Assembly: GCA_028280885.1 (NCBI GenBank)
Contig: JANQKY010000021.1
Location: 1-64,000, forward strand
DNA: 64,000 bases
Source: Tepidamorphus sp.
GTDB taxonomy: Bacteria > Pseudomonadota > Alphaproteobacteria > Rhizobiales > Tepidamorphaceae
Direction: 5' to 3'
Shown piece after piece: positions 16,880 to 24,483 of this stretch. The position numbers were made by a program, and so were the translations under genes. The notes under the pieces are model-generated. The model was not told the origin of the DNA and searched no databases. It was given only the letters and a program-made list of their open reading frames with translations. Every line of letters starts with the position of its first letter. Position 1 is the stretch's first letter.

Positions 16880-17916
16880 GCGCCTGGTCGCGGCTGCGCA
16901 CAAGCACGGCTTATGCCGATCTGCTGGCCGTCTCCGAGCGGCTCGGCCGCGATCCGCTGCAGGTGCAGGGGCCCGGCGGCAACACATCGCTTAAGGAGAA
17001 CGGCGCGATGTGGGTCAAGGCGTCGGGCCTGTGACTCGCCGAGGCCGGCTCGCGCGACATCATGGTGCCGGTCGACGCGAGTGCGCTGACCGAAGCGCTC
17101 GATCAAGACGGGCCGGACGCGACCTTCGTGCCCGATGGCGAGAGCGCATCCGCGCTGCGGCCCTCGATCGAGACCTCCTTCCATGCCGCGCTGCCCTGGC
17201 CGGTGGTCATCCACACCCATTGCGTTGCAACGATCGCGCTCGCCGTGCGCGCCGATGCCCAAACCGTGGTGGCTGAAAAGCTGGGCGATCTCGGCGCTGT
17301 CTTCGTGCCTTATGTCAAACCCGGCCGCGACCTGACCCGCGCGATCCTGGCGCGCAGTGCGCCGGCGACGCGTGTGATCGTGCTCGGCAATCACGGCCTG
17401 ATCTGCTGCGGCGACGATCCGGTGTCCACCGAGACGCTGCTGCGCACGGTCAGCGCCCGCCTCGAACCCCACGCGCTCCCCGAGCCGCGAAGCATCGATC
17501 CGGAGCTGGCCGATCAGCTTGCCGGCACGGACTGGATGCCGGCGCCGGCCGAAGCGCAACCGCTCGCACGCGACCCGGTTCAGCTCGGATTCGCCGGCGG
17601 CGCGACGCTCTATCCCGATCACCTCGTCTTTCTCGGTCCGGGTGTCGCGATCGCCGACCACGACGATGTCAGGACAGCGACCGAACTCGCCGCCCGGCTG
17701 TCGCCGCCGCGCAGGCTGCTGCTCTTTCCCGGACGCGGCGCGGCGATCCCGAAGGACTCTGATGCCGGCACAAAGGCACTTGCCCGGGCGCTTGGCGACG
17801 TCGTCGCCAGGATCGCGCCCGGTGCCGAGGTCAATCGGCTCACCCCGGTCCAGGAGGCCGATCTCCTGAACTGGGACGCCGAAGCCTATCGCCGCAGCCT
17901 GAGTGCGGCCTCATGA
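16876..17916 (+). pseudogene. class II aldolase/adducin-domain gene with an in-frame TGA at codon 53
   Basis: The frame from GTG 16876 encodes a 346-position class II aldolase-like protein of the longer type related to the aldolase half of RhaD-like fusions: QGPGGNTSLK (31-40), WVKASGL (46-52), Glu99, His113 and His115 in IHTHC, and His173 in GNHG. Codon 53 (17032-17034) is TGA. In relatives the motif reads KASG(T/L)WLA, so Trp is expected and a single G-to-A change of TGG explains the stop. No frameshift is present and both flanks remain well conserved, so the lesion is young, a sequencing error, or read through. An internal ATG at 17062 could restart a 284-aa product lacking the phosphate-binding loop. 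The downstream kinase overlaps by ATGA. Confidence 0.8.
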
Positions 17917-19157
17917 GCGAATTGGCTCTCGGCATCGATGTCGGCACGACCGGTGTTCGCGTCGCAGCGTTAACGCGCGACGGGTCGCCGGCCGGCGAGG
18001 CCGCAGCCGACATGGCCGGACCGGACCGGCGGTCGCCGGATGTCTGGGCCCGGGCCCTGGCGCTGGCGCTTGAGCGGCTTGGCAGAGCCATCGATCTTGA
18101 GCGCATCGGCGCGGTCGCCGTCGATGGAACGTCCGGCACGGTGCTGGGGCTTGATGGCGCTGGCGCGCCCGTCGGCACGGCGCTGATGTATAACGACGCG
18201 GCCAAGGATCCGGCGATCCCCGACCGGATCGCACGGGTCGCGCCGGCCGACTGCGCCGCGCACGGGGCGAGTTCGGCGCTCGCCCGCGCGCTTGAGCTAC
18301 AGGACCGGCCGGGCGTCAGGGCGATCCGTCACCAGGCCGACTGGATCGCTAGGCTCTTGGCGGCGGCACCCGTGCCGTCCGACGAAAGCAACGCGCTTAA
18401 GACCGGCTACGACCCGGTCGCCCGGACATGGCCGGACTGGATCGGCGACACCGGCCTCAAGACGGACCTGCTGCCCGCCGTCGTCCCCGCCGGGACTGTG
18501 ACCGGCCGCACCTCCGGCGCCTATGGTCTGCGCAAGGACGCCCGCCTCGTTGCCGGCGTCACCGACGGCTGCGCCTCGTTCCTGGCGACCGGCGCGGCCC
18601 GGCCCGGCGACGGCGTCACGGCGCTGGGGACGACGCTCACGCTCAAGCTCCTGTCCGACCGGCCGGTCTTCGCGCCGGCTTACGGCCTCTACAGCCACCG
18701 GATCGGCGATATCTGGCTTGCCGGCGGGGCCTCCAACAGCGGCGGCGGCGTGCTCGCCCAGGCGTTTTCGCCCGACGACCTGGAGCGGCTGTCGGCCCGG
18801 ATCGATCCGTCGCAAGACAGCGGCCTCGACTATTATCCGCTACCGCGGCCCGGCGAGCGGTTTCCGATCAACGATCCGGCGCTTGAGCCGCGGATGACGC
18901 CGCGACCGGACGATGACGCGCGCTACCTGCACGGGCTTTTCGAAGGCATGGCCCGGATCGAGGCGCTCGGCTATCGCCGCCTTGTTGACCTTGGCGCGCC
19001 GCCCCTGTCGGCACTCTATTCCGTCGGCGGCGGCGCGGCGAACGCGACCTGGACGGCGATCCGCGCCCGCATCGTCGGCGTGCCGTCGACACAGGCCGAG
19101 GCGACACAGGCCTGTGTCGGGGTCGCCCGTCTCGCCCTGCCGCATCTGCCGGGCTGA
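17913..19157 (+). CDS. FGGY-family carbohydrate kinase, ribulokinase-like
   Basis: 414-aa kinase, shorter than the EryA-like enzyme and clearly a different branch. It has the phosphate loop GIDVGTTGVRVAAL, a VAVDGTSGTVLGLD motif and the C-terminal adenosine segment SVGGGAANATWTAIRARI. The layout resembles compact D-ribulokinase/D-xylulose kinase-like proteins. Two FGGY kinases in one operon imply two phosphorylation steps or two entry substrates. Translation is coupled to the interrupted aldolase upstream, so the TGA there may reduce its expression. Substrate unknown. Confidence 0.75.
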   Translation: MSELALGIDVGTTGVRVAALTRDGSPAGEAAADMAGPDRRSPDVWARALALALERLGRAIDLERIGAVAVDGTSGTVLGLDGAGAPVGTALMYNDAAKDPAIPDRIARVAPADCAAHGASSALARALELQDRPGVRAIRHQADWIARLLAAAPVPSDESNALKTGYDPVARTWPDWIGDTGLKTDLLPAVVPAGTVTGRTSGAYGLRKDARLVAGVTDGCASFLATGAARPGDGVTALGTTLTLKLLSDRPVFAPAYGLYSHRIGDIWLAGGASNSGGGVLAQAFSPDDLERLSARIDPSQDSGLDYYPLPRPGERFPINDPALEPRMTPRPDDDARYLHGLFEGMARIEALGYRRLVDLGAPPLSALYSVGGGAANATWTAIRARIVGVPSTQAEATQACVGVARLALPHLPG

Positions 19158-19164
19158 AAGGGGC

Positions 19165-19977
19165 ATGACACGCGAGATCGCGGGACTGTCGGAGATCATC
19201 GCCGATGTCGACGCCGTCCTCGTCGATCAGTACGGCGTTTTGCATGACGGAAAACACGCCTTTCCAGGCGCCCGCGCGGCGCTCGAGGCCCTGTTTGAAC
19301 GAAAGATGCCGGTCGTCGCGCTGACCAATTCTGGCAAGCGGGCGGCCGAAAATGCCGCGCGGCTTGACCGGCTCGGCTTCCCCGAATGCCTGTTCACGGC
19401 GATCGTCAGTTCCGGCGAGGTGGTCTGGCGCGACCTGCGCGACCGGCTTGCCGCCGGGTCCCTTGCGCCCGGCAGCCGGGTGCTGGTGCTGTCGCGCGAC
19501 CGGGACCGCTCGGTGGTCGCCGGGCTCGATCTCGAACCGGCCGGTCCCGGCGATCCCGCCGATCTCGTCATCATCGCCAGTGTCGAGCCGGAGCGTCTGT
19601 CCCGCGAGCGCTACCGGGACATGCTGCTGCCCCACGCGGAGGCTGGGGTGCCGGCGATCTGCGCCAATCCCGATCACGTCATCTATGCGGGCGATGCGAC
19701 CGCATTCGGGCCCGGCATCGTTGCCGCCGACTATGCGGCGGCCGGCGGACCAGTTCGCTATGCCGGTAAGCCGGCGGCAGACTTCTTCGCGGTCGCGCTG
19801 GCTGAAGCCGGGACTCCCGTGCCGGCGCGGACGCTGATGATCGGCGACAGCCCGCATCACGACATCGCCGGTGCCGCCGCGGTCGGGATCGCGACGCTTC
19901 TGGTCACCGGCGGCGTGCAGGCGGAAACGGGCGCATCGACGGAAGCCGATTTCGCGATCGAGCGGCTCGTCTGGTAG
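19165..19977 (+). CDS. HAD-superfamily class IIA hydrolase (TIGR01459-like phosphatase)
   Basis: 270 aa from ATG 19165, 7 bp after the kinase stop. HAD motif I is DQYGVLHDG with the nucleophile Asp21; the +2 position, usually the acid/base Asp, is Tyr (a bulky residue there is usual in this subfamily, typically Trp). Motif II is ALTNSGKRA and motifs III/IV are YAGKP and GDSPHHDIAGA. Class IIA members dephosphorylate sugar phosphates or nucleotides. As the last gene of the operon it may remove toxic phosphorylated intermediates; this is inference. The gene ends convergent with the PhnD-like gene. Confidence 0.8.
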   Translation: MTREIAGLSEIIADVDAVLVDQYGVLHDGKHAFPGARAALEALFERKMPVVALTNSGKRAAENAARLDRLGFPECLFTAIVSSGEVVWRDLRDRLAAGSLAPGSRVLVLSRDRDRSVVAGLDLEPAGPGDPADLVIIASVEPERLSRERYRDMLLPHAEAGVPAICANPDHVIYAGDATAFGPGIVAADYAAAGGPVRYAGKPAADFFAVALAEAGTPVPARTLMIGDSPHHDIAGAAAVGIATLLVTGGVQAETGASTEADFAIERLVW

Positions 19978-19998
19978 GCCCGCCTATGGTAGGCGCGC

Positions 19999-20799
19999 CT
20001 ACCGCAGGTCGGGATAGCCGGTCTCGATCGCCATACGCGCCATCGCCAGGATCGCGTCATAGGCATCGTCCGGCAGGATCTCGATCCCGCGCAGGCCGAG
20101 CACGGCGCGGGTCTGCGACAGGGCGGGATCGGCAAGGACGGTCTCCAGGCCTTCGCGTAGCCGTTCGACCTCCCGGTCGCTGCGGCGGGCGGCCGTGACG
20201 AAAGGCAGCGCCGGGGCGGGATCGGACCAGGCGAGAACGCGCAGGCGATCCGTCAGATCGGGCCGCACCCGCCGCGCAAGGCCTAAGCAGACGCAGTCGA
20301 TCGCCGCGCAGTCCGCCGCACCGGTCGCCACCGCCATCATCGAGGCAAGGTGGCCGCCGGTCTCGACCGTTCCGGCGAAGAACGGGGCTTCATTGGCAAG
20401 CGGCGCGATCGCGGCGCGGAAGGCCGAATAGCCCGATTGCGAATCGGCGGCGTTATAGGCGGCGCGCCGGCCGCGCAGATCGGCAAGGCTTTCGGCTGTA
20501 TCGTCTGAGTGGACCACGATCGCGCTGCGATAGGTCGGCCCGGCGCAGCCGTCGAAATGATAGACCGGGGTCGCGACCAGCCGGACGGTGCCACGCAGGG
20601 CGGTGGCGTAGGGATAGCCGCAGGTCTGGGCGAAGAGCAGGTCCGGGTCGCGCCAGAGGTCCGCTTCCGGCCGCTCCCGCGTCAGCGTTTCGGGGGCGGC
20701 AAGCCTTGAACGGCCGAGCGCGTCGCGCAGCGCCTGCCACAGGCGGTCGGTCTCGGCCCGCAATTCGGGCCAGTCATACATCGGGAGCGCGGCGATCAC
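19999..20799 (-). CDS. PhnD-like phosphate/phosphonate-type substrate-binding domain protein, no signal peptide
   Basis: 266 aa with the type-2 periplasmic-binding fold of PhnD relatives: ALPMYDWPE at the N-terminus, YRSAIVVHSDD, LRGRRAAYNAADSQSGYSAFR and GAADCAAIDCV. There is no signal peptide, and I know short cytoplasmic-looking homologues in rhizobia. The start is GTG at 20799 (an ATG at 20781 is the alternative). Directly upstream, only 7 bp away, lies the 162-bp inverted-repeat element, so no normal ribosome binding site or promoter is visible. The gene may be silent or driven through the element. No ABC permease is nearby. Confidence 0.7.
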   Translation of the reverse strand: MIAALPMYDWPELRAETDRLWQALRDALGRSRLAAPETLTRERPEADLWRDPDLLFAQTCGYPYATALRGTVRLVATPVYHFDGCAGPTYRSAIVVHSDDTAESLADLRGRRAAYNAADSQSGYSAFRAAIAPLANEAPFFAGTVETGGHLASMMAVATGAADCAAIDCVCLGLARRVRPDLTDRLRVLAWSDPAPALPFVTAARRSDREVERLREGLETVLADPALSQTRAVLGLRGIEILPDDAYDAILAMARMAIETGYPDLR

Positions 20800-20806
20800 G
20801 GTGCCC

Positions 20807-20968
20807 AGAGCAAGCAGTGCTTAGATTGGGTCATTTGATGGCGGAAAATCGGCCCATCGGCTACGTTGCGCCGCTTGCCCGATGCCCCGCATCGCGCTGC
20901 GCGACGCGCCTTGCCGAGTGAACCGATTTTCCGCCATCAAATGACCCAATCTAAGCACTGCTTGCTCT
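20807..20968. mobile_element. 162-bp MITE-like element with perfect 46-bp terminal inverted repeats
   Basis: Positions 20807-20852 are the exact reverse complement of 20923-20968 (46 of 46), enclosing a 70-bp centre. The arms begin AGAGCAAGCAGTGC and end GCGGAAAATCGG. The centre itself contains a small hairpin (GATGC-CCC-GCATC). No transposase and no obvious target duplication are present. It sits 2 bp after the desaturase stop and 7 bp before the PhnD-like start. Perfect arms of this length suggest a recent insertion or selection for pairing. A MITE is the best reading; a very long transcription hairpin or dsRNA source is the alternative. Confidence 0.8.
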
Positions 20969-20970
20969 AT

Positions 20971-21945
20971 CTACCGCCTCAGGAAGGGATGTGCCACCGG
21001 CTCTTTGGCGCGGAACAGATGGCGCCGGACGAGATCGCCATAGCCCTTGAAGCCGTAGCCGCCGTTTTCGGCCCGGAAGCGGGCGCGCTCGGCCCGGTAG
21101 AGCGCCGGCAACTCGTACCACGGCACGCGCGGGCGCTGATGATGGACGACGTGCAGGTTGTTATTGAGGAAGAGCAGCGACAGGACAGGGCCCGCCTCGA
21201 TGATCGCCGTGCGCTTTGCGACGTCCAGATGGGCGCGGTGTTCGGCAAAGGTGCGCAGCATCAACAGCGACAGGCCGGGCCAGGAGGCAAGCAGCAGATA
21301 GAGCCAAAGGCTCATGCCCGAGACGACAACGAACGCGATGACCGGAAGGCAGCCAAGACCATGCATCGCCCAGGCCCGGATGATCCCACGGGCGATCTCG
21401 CGGTCGCCGGCGCGGATCGCCTTGAAATCGTGGCGGACAAGGCCCGCGACGCTCAGGACCGGGCCGATCAGTAGCCGACCGGCGAGCGTCTGGTTGACCT
21501 TGAGCAGAAACCGCGCCGGCGCCGACAGCCTCTGGTAGTCGCCGTCGGCGAGATACCAGGATTCCGGATCGTCATAGGGGTCGGTGAGGCGGGCGTCGTG
21601 ATGGTGGCGCAGATGCAGGTCGCGGAACCGCCGATAGGGGATCAGCAGGCAGAGCGGGGGAAAGACAAGCGCCTCGTTGAGGCCGATCGACCGGGTCGGA
21701 TGGCCGTGCAGCGCCTCGTGGCGCAGCGAGGACTGCAGGGCGACCAGATAGGCGGCAAGCGGCAGGAATAGGAGGATGGGAACGGCGGCGTGGCACCAGA
21801 CCAGGGCGGCCCAGGCGACATAGCAGCCGGCGAGCGCCAGGAAGGTCGGCCATTCGATTCGGCGGCGGCGATGGTCGTTGCGGCGGCGCGCCTCGGCGGC
21901 GATCGCGACGGAAACGGCCAGTTCTTCTGATGTGATTTGCCCCAT
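20971..21945 (-). CDS. membrane fatty acid desaturase family protein
   Basis: About 324 aa. The three histidine clusters of membrane di-iron desaturases are visible: RHEALHGHP, HLRHHHDARL and HVVHHQRP, with four hydrophobic segments between them. The family inserts double bonds into fatty acyl chains or hydroxylates related substrates. I chose ATG 21945 (MGQITSEE); the frame reaches to 22059 but that segment overlaps the AT-rich divergent promoter region. It is divergent from an XRE regulator, which may control it. The stop is only 2 bp from the 162-bp element. Confidence 0.85.
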   Translation of the reverse strand: MGQITSEELAVSVAIAAEARRRNDHRRRRIEWPTFLALAGCYVAWAALVWCHAAVPILLFLPLAAYLVALQSSLRHEALHGHPTRSIGLNEALVFPPLCLLIPYRRFRDLHLRHHHDARLTDPYDDPESWYLADGDYQRLSAPARFLLKVNQTLAGRLLIGPVLSVAGLVRHDFKAIRAGDREIARGIIRAWAMHGLGCLPVIAFVVVSGMSLWLYLLLASWPGLSLLMLRTFAEHRAHLDVAKRTAIIEAGPVLSLLFLNNNLHVVHHQRPRVPWYELPALYRAERARFRAENGGYGFKGYGDLVRRHLFRAKEPVAHPFLRR

Positions 21946-22070
21946 GGCCGGAAAGTGACAAACCCCGGCCCGGCGATTCAACGAGAGAATGGTTACATTA
22001 TGCGGTTTATGATTTATAAATTGGCTGATTGTTTTGTTTTGTAAACACAAGTGAGACAACAGGCGACAGG
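21946..22070. promoter_or_regulatory. AT-rich divergent promoter region, desaturase / XRE regulator
   Basis: A 125-bp gap between divergent genes. The segment 21990-22050 is strikingly AT-rich for this window and contains the perfect palindrome ATTTATAAAT at 22012-22021 and a GTTTTGTTTTGTAAAC stretch at 22030-22045. It probably holds both promoters and the operator of the XRE protein. Confidence 0.55.
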
Positions 22071-22919
22071 ATGGACAAGCGCAACGTCGGGCAGGTCTTC
22101 CGCGAGCGGCTTGCCGATATCATGCGCCGCTATGGCGGGCCGCAGTCGCGCTTTGCGGACTCGATCGGGCTCGACCGCTCGGCGCTGTCGCAGCTTCTGT
22201 CCGGCAAGACCGAACGCCTGCCGCGCGCGGAAACGCTGGTGGCGATCGCCGATGCCCATGGCGTCAGTCTCGACTGGCTGCTCGGCGTCAGCCAGTCGGA
22301 GCGCCTTGCCGCCGAGATCGCCCCGACGCTGGCGATCGAGCTCGGCGCCTCGGCGCATGATGATTCGCGCCTGCAGGAATGGCGGCGCGAGGCGGCCGGC
22401 TACAAGATCCGCTACGTGCCCGCAACCCTGCCCGACCTCCTGCGCACCGAGGCGACGATCCGCTACGAGCTCGGGCGTGAACCGAACGAACGGGTCGAGG
22501 CGACGATCGCCGATGCGGACCAGCATCTGGCCTATTCGCGCCGGCCGGAGACCGACATGGAGGTCTGCATGCCGCTGCAGCGCCTGACCGGTTTCGCCCG
22601 CGGCGAGGGCATCTGGGCCGCGCTCGATGCCGATACGCGGCGCGCCCAGGTTCTGCACATGGCCCGGCTGCTCGACGAGCTTTATCCGACCTTCCGGCTG
22701 TTTCTCTATGACGGCCGGCGGATCTTTTCCGCACCGATCACCATCTTCGGACCGCTGCGCGCCGCGATCTATGCCGGCGACATGTATCTGGTGCTGACCA
22801 CGACGGAGCATATCCGCGTGCTGATCGACCGGTTCGACGGGTTGATCCGCCAGGCCGTCGTCAATCCGCACGAGGCGGCCGCGCGGGTTCAGCGGCTTGC
22901 TGGGGAGGTTCAGGGCTGA
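22071..22919 (+). CDS. XRE-family helix-turn-helix regulator with a large C-terminal domain
   Basis: 282 aa. Residues about 8-65 are a Cro/CI-type HTH (FADSIGLDRSALSQLLSGK). The remainder is an unrecognised domain with GRRIFSAPITIFGPLRAAIY and many Arg residues near the end, probably for ligand or effector sensing. I preferred ATG 22071 over the ATG at 22029, because the latter falls in the AT-rich promoter. Divergent from the fatty acid desaturase, so lipid-desaturation control is a reasonable but unproven role. Confidence 0.75.
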   Translation: MDKRNVGQVFRERLADIMRRYGGPQSRFADSIGLDRSALSQLLSGKTERLPRAETLVAIADAHGVSLDWLLGVSQSERLAAEIAPTLAIELGASAHDDSRLQEWRREAAGYKIRYVPATLPDLLRTEATIRYELGREPNERVEATIADADQHLAYSRRPETDMEVCMPLQRLTGFARGEGIWAALDADTRRAQVLHMARLLDELYPTFRLFLYDGRRIFSAPITIFGPLRAAIYAGDMYLVLTTTEHIRVLIDRFDGLIRQAVVNPHEAAARVQRLAGEVQG

Positions 22920-22994
22920 GCGGGCAGGTGTGCGTCGATAGCGGCTGAATTTTCGATAACGCCTCCGGCGCTCTCGAAGCCGCTTCGCGGCACC

Positions 22995-23948
22995 CTAACC
23001 ACGCCCGCTCTCCAGATACGCCGCGTGGATCGCCCCCGCCGTCATCAGATCGAGATGGGCGCCGCCGCCATTCTTGAAGACCGTGATCTCCTCCGCCGAC
23101 CGGCGCGCGCTTGTCCCCTCAGACGAAGCCGGCACGAGGTCGAAGAGATCGCCGACAATGTCGGCCTCCGAAATAACGCCGGCGGCGAGCGGCATCATCA
23201 GTTCGCCGATCTCGTGCAGCGTCGTCTCGCGCGCATCGACGAACAGGCGGCCGCGCCGCAGCACCTCGTCGTCGGCCTCGCGCATGTCGGGCGTGTAGGC
23301 GCCGACCAGATCGACATGGGCGCCGGGTTTGAGCCAGGCGCCCCGCAGGACCGGCTCTGACGACATCGTCGCCGTGCAGACGACGTCGCCGTCGGATGCG
23401 GCCGAAAAGTCATCGCTCACCAGGACATCGCGGCCAAGATCGGCAAGACGTTCCTTCAGCGCCTCGGCCCGCGCGCGGGTCCGGTTGGCGATGATGATGC
23501 GCTTGAGCGACGGCCGCACCGACAGATGGGCGCGGATCAGCGGTTCGGCCATCGCGCCGGCACCGAGGATAACGAAGGTCTCGACATCGCGCCGCGCCAG
23601 CAGATCGGCGCCGAGCGCCGAATCGCCGGCTGTCTTCCAGGCGGTGATCGCGACCCCGTCGATCACCGCGCCAACGGCACCGGTCTCGGGGTCGAACAGC
23701 AGGAACTGGCCCTGCACCGCGGGGCGCGGCGGCGTCCTGGCGGTGTTTTTCGGAAAGACCGTGACCGATTTCAGCCCGAGCGCATTGCCCGGCAGCCAGG
23801 CGACCCGGGTCAGGAACGCGCCCGGCTCGTCGCGCATCAGCACGTCCTTGATCTGCGGCCGCCCGCCTAAGTGACCGGCGCGCAGGGCGGCGACGACCGT
23901 CGGCCAGTCGAGCAGATCGTTTACGGTTTCCCTGTCGATGACGTGCAT
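22995..23948 (-). CDS. ornithine cyclodeaminase/mu-crystallin family oxidoreductase
   Basis: 317-aa NAD(P)-dependent enzyme. The Rossmann motif LGAGAMAEPLIRAHL, IIANRTRARAE and the substrate segment GLKSVTVFPKN place it in the OCD/mu-crystallin family, which includes ornithine cyclodeaminase, alanine dehydrogenase and pyrroline-2-carboxylate reductase. I chose ATG 23948 because GGAAAGAGG lies just before it; another in-frame ATG is at 23972. It is convergent with the XRE regulator and followed upstream by a small hypothetical gene in the same direction. Substrate not determined. Confidence 0.8.
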   Translation of the reverse strand: MHVIDRETVNDLLDWPTVVAALRAGHLGGRPQIKDVLMRDEPGAFLTRVAWLPGNALGLKSVTVFPKNTARTPPRPAVQGQFLLFDPETGAVGAVIDGVAITAWKTAGDSALGADLLARRDVETFVILGAGAMAEPLIRAHLSVRPSLKRIIIANRTRARAEALKERLADLGRDVLVSDDFSAASDGDVVCTATMSSEPVLRGAWLKPGAHVDLVGAYTPDMREADDEVLRRGRLFVDARETTLHEIGELMMPLAAGVISEADIVGDLFDLVPASSEGTSARRSAEEITVFKNGGGAHLDLMTAGAIHAAYLESGRG

Positions 23949-23984
23949 GGCCTCTTTCCTAACCTTTCCCAATGTCGCGTTTGA

Positions 23985-24263
23985 TTACAGGTCCAGATCC
24001 CGGGCGGCCTGCTCCAGGATCGCCTCGGCGTCCCGGTTGCGGCAGATGAAATGCCGGTGCACGCCGAGCGCCACCAGCCCCGGCGCCAGCGCGCGAATCA
24101 TCGCAAGCGCGGCTGCATGATCGGCCGGATCGCCGGATTTAAGGATTTCCATATTGTCCATCGCCGCCTTGATCGTGCCCTTGCGGACCCGCACCCCGTG
24201 AAAGGTGACGAAATCCGCATCGTCGGGCAGTACATCCTCAGGACGAACGGATTTGTCCGGCAT
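23985..24263 (-). CDS. small hypothetical protein
   Basis: 92 aa, acidic N-terminus (MPDKSVRPEDVLPDDADF), then helical, with a conserved-looking HGVRVRKGTIKAAMDN and CRNRDAEAILEQAARDLDL. No recognised domain and no signal or membrane segment. It is 36 bp upstream of the OCD-family start on the same strand, so the two are probably co-transcribed. The N-terminal half of the C-terminal region reads HRHFICRNR, which might bind metal, but that is a guess. Confidence 0.6.
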   Translation of the reverse strand: MPDKSVRPEDVLPDDADFVTFHGVRVRKGTIKAAMDNMEILKSGDPADHAAALAMIRALAPGLVALGVHRHFICRNRDAEAILEQAARDLDL

Positions 24264-24483
24264 TTACGCCTCCCTGCGCGCCATCGTCCCGAACCCTTCA
24301 CCCAAGCCGCTTTCACGGTAGGCCATCGGCGGGCGTTCGCAAAGATGGCGAACAGGCAAGCGGATAGACGTGGCGGCAGCGACGATGCACTATATGTTTC
24401 GCGCATTGGCCGCTTGCTTGATCCTTCGTGATATCGGCGCCGGGGGGCGCTGTTGTGGAACCGACATGCCGAGGAGGCAGACC

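Noticed and set aside
16876..17916. Frameshift as cause of the broken aldolase
   Set aside because: The same reading frame carries conserved motifs on both sides of the TGA, so it is a substitution and not an indel.
20706..20921. 71-aa frame running into the inverted-repeat element
   Set aside because: It starts inside the antisense of the PhnD-like gene and ends in the element centre; no protein-like features.
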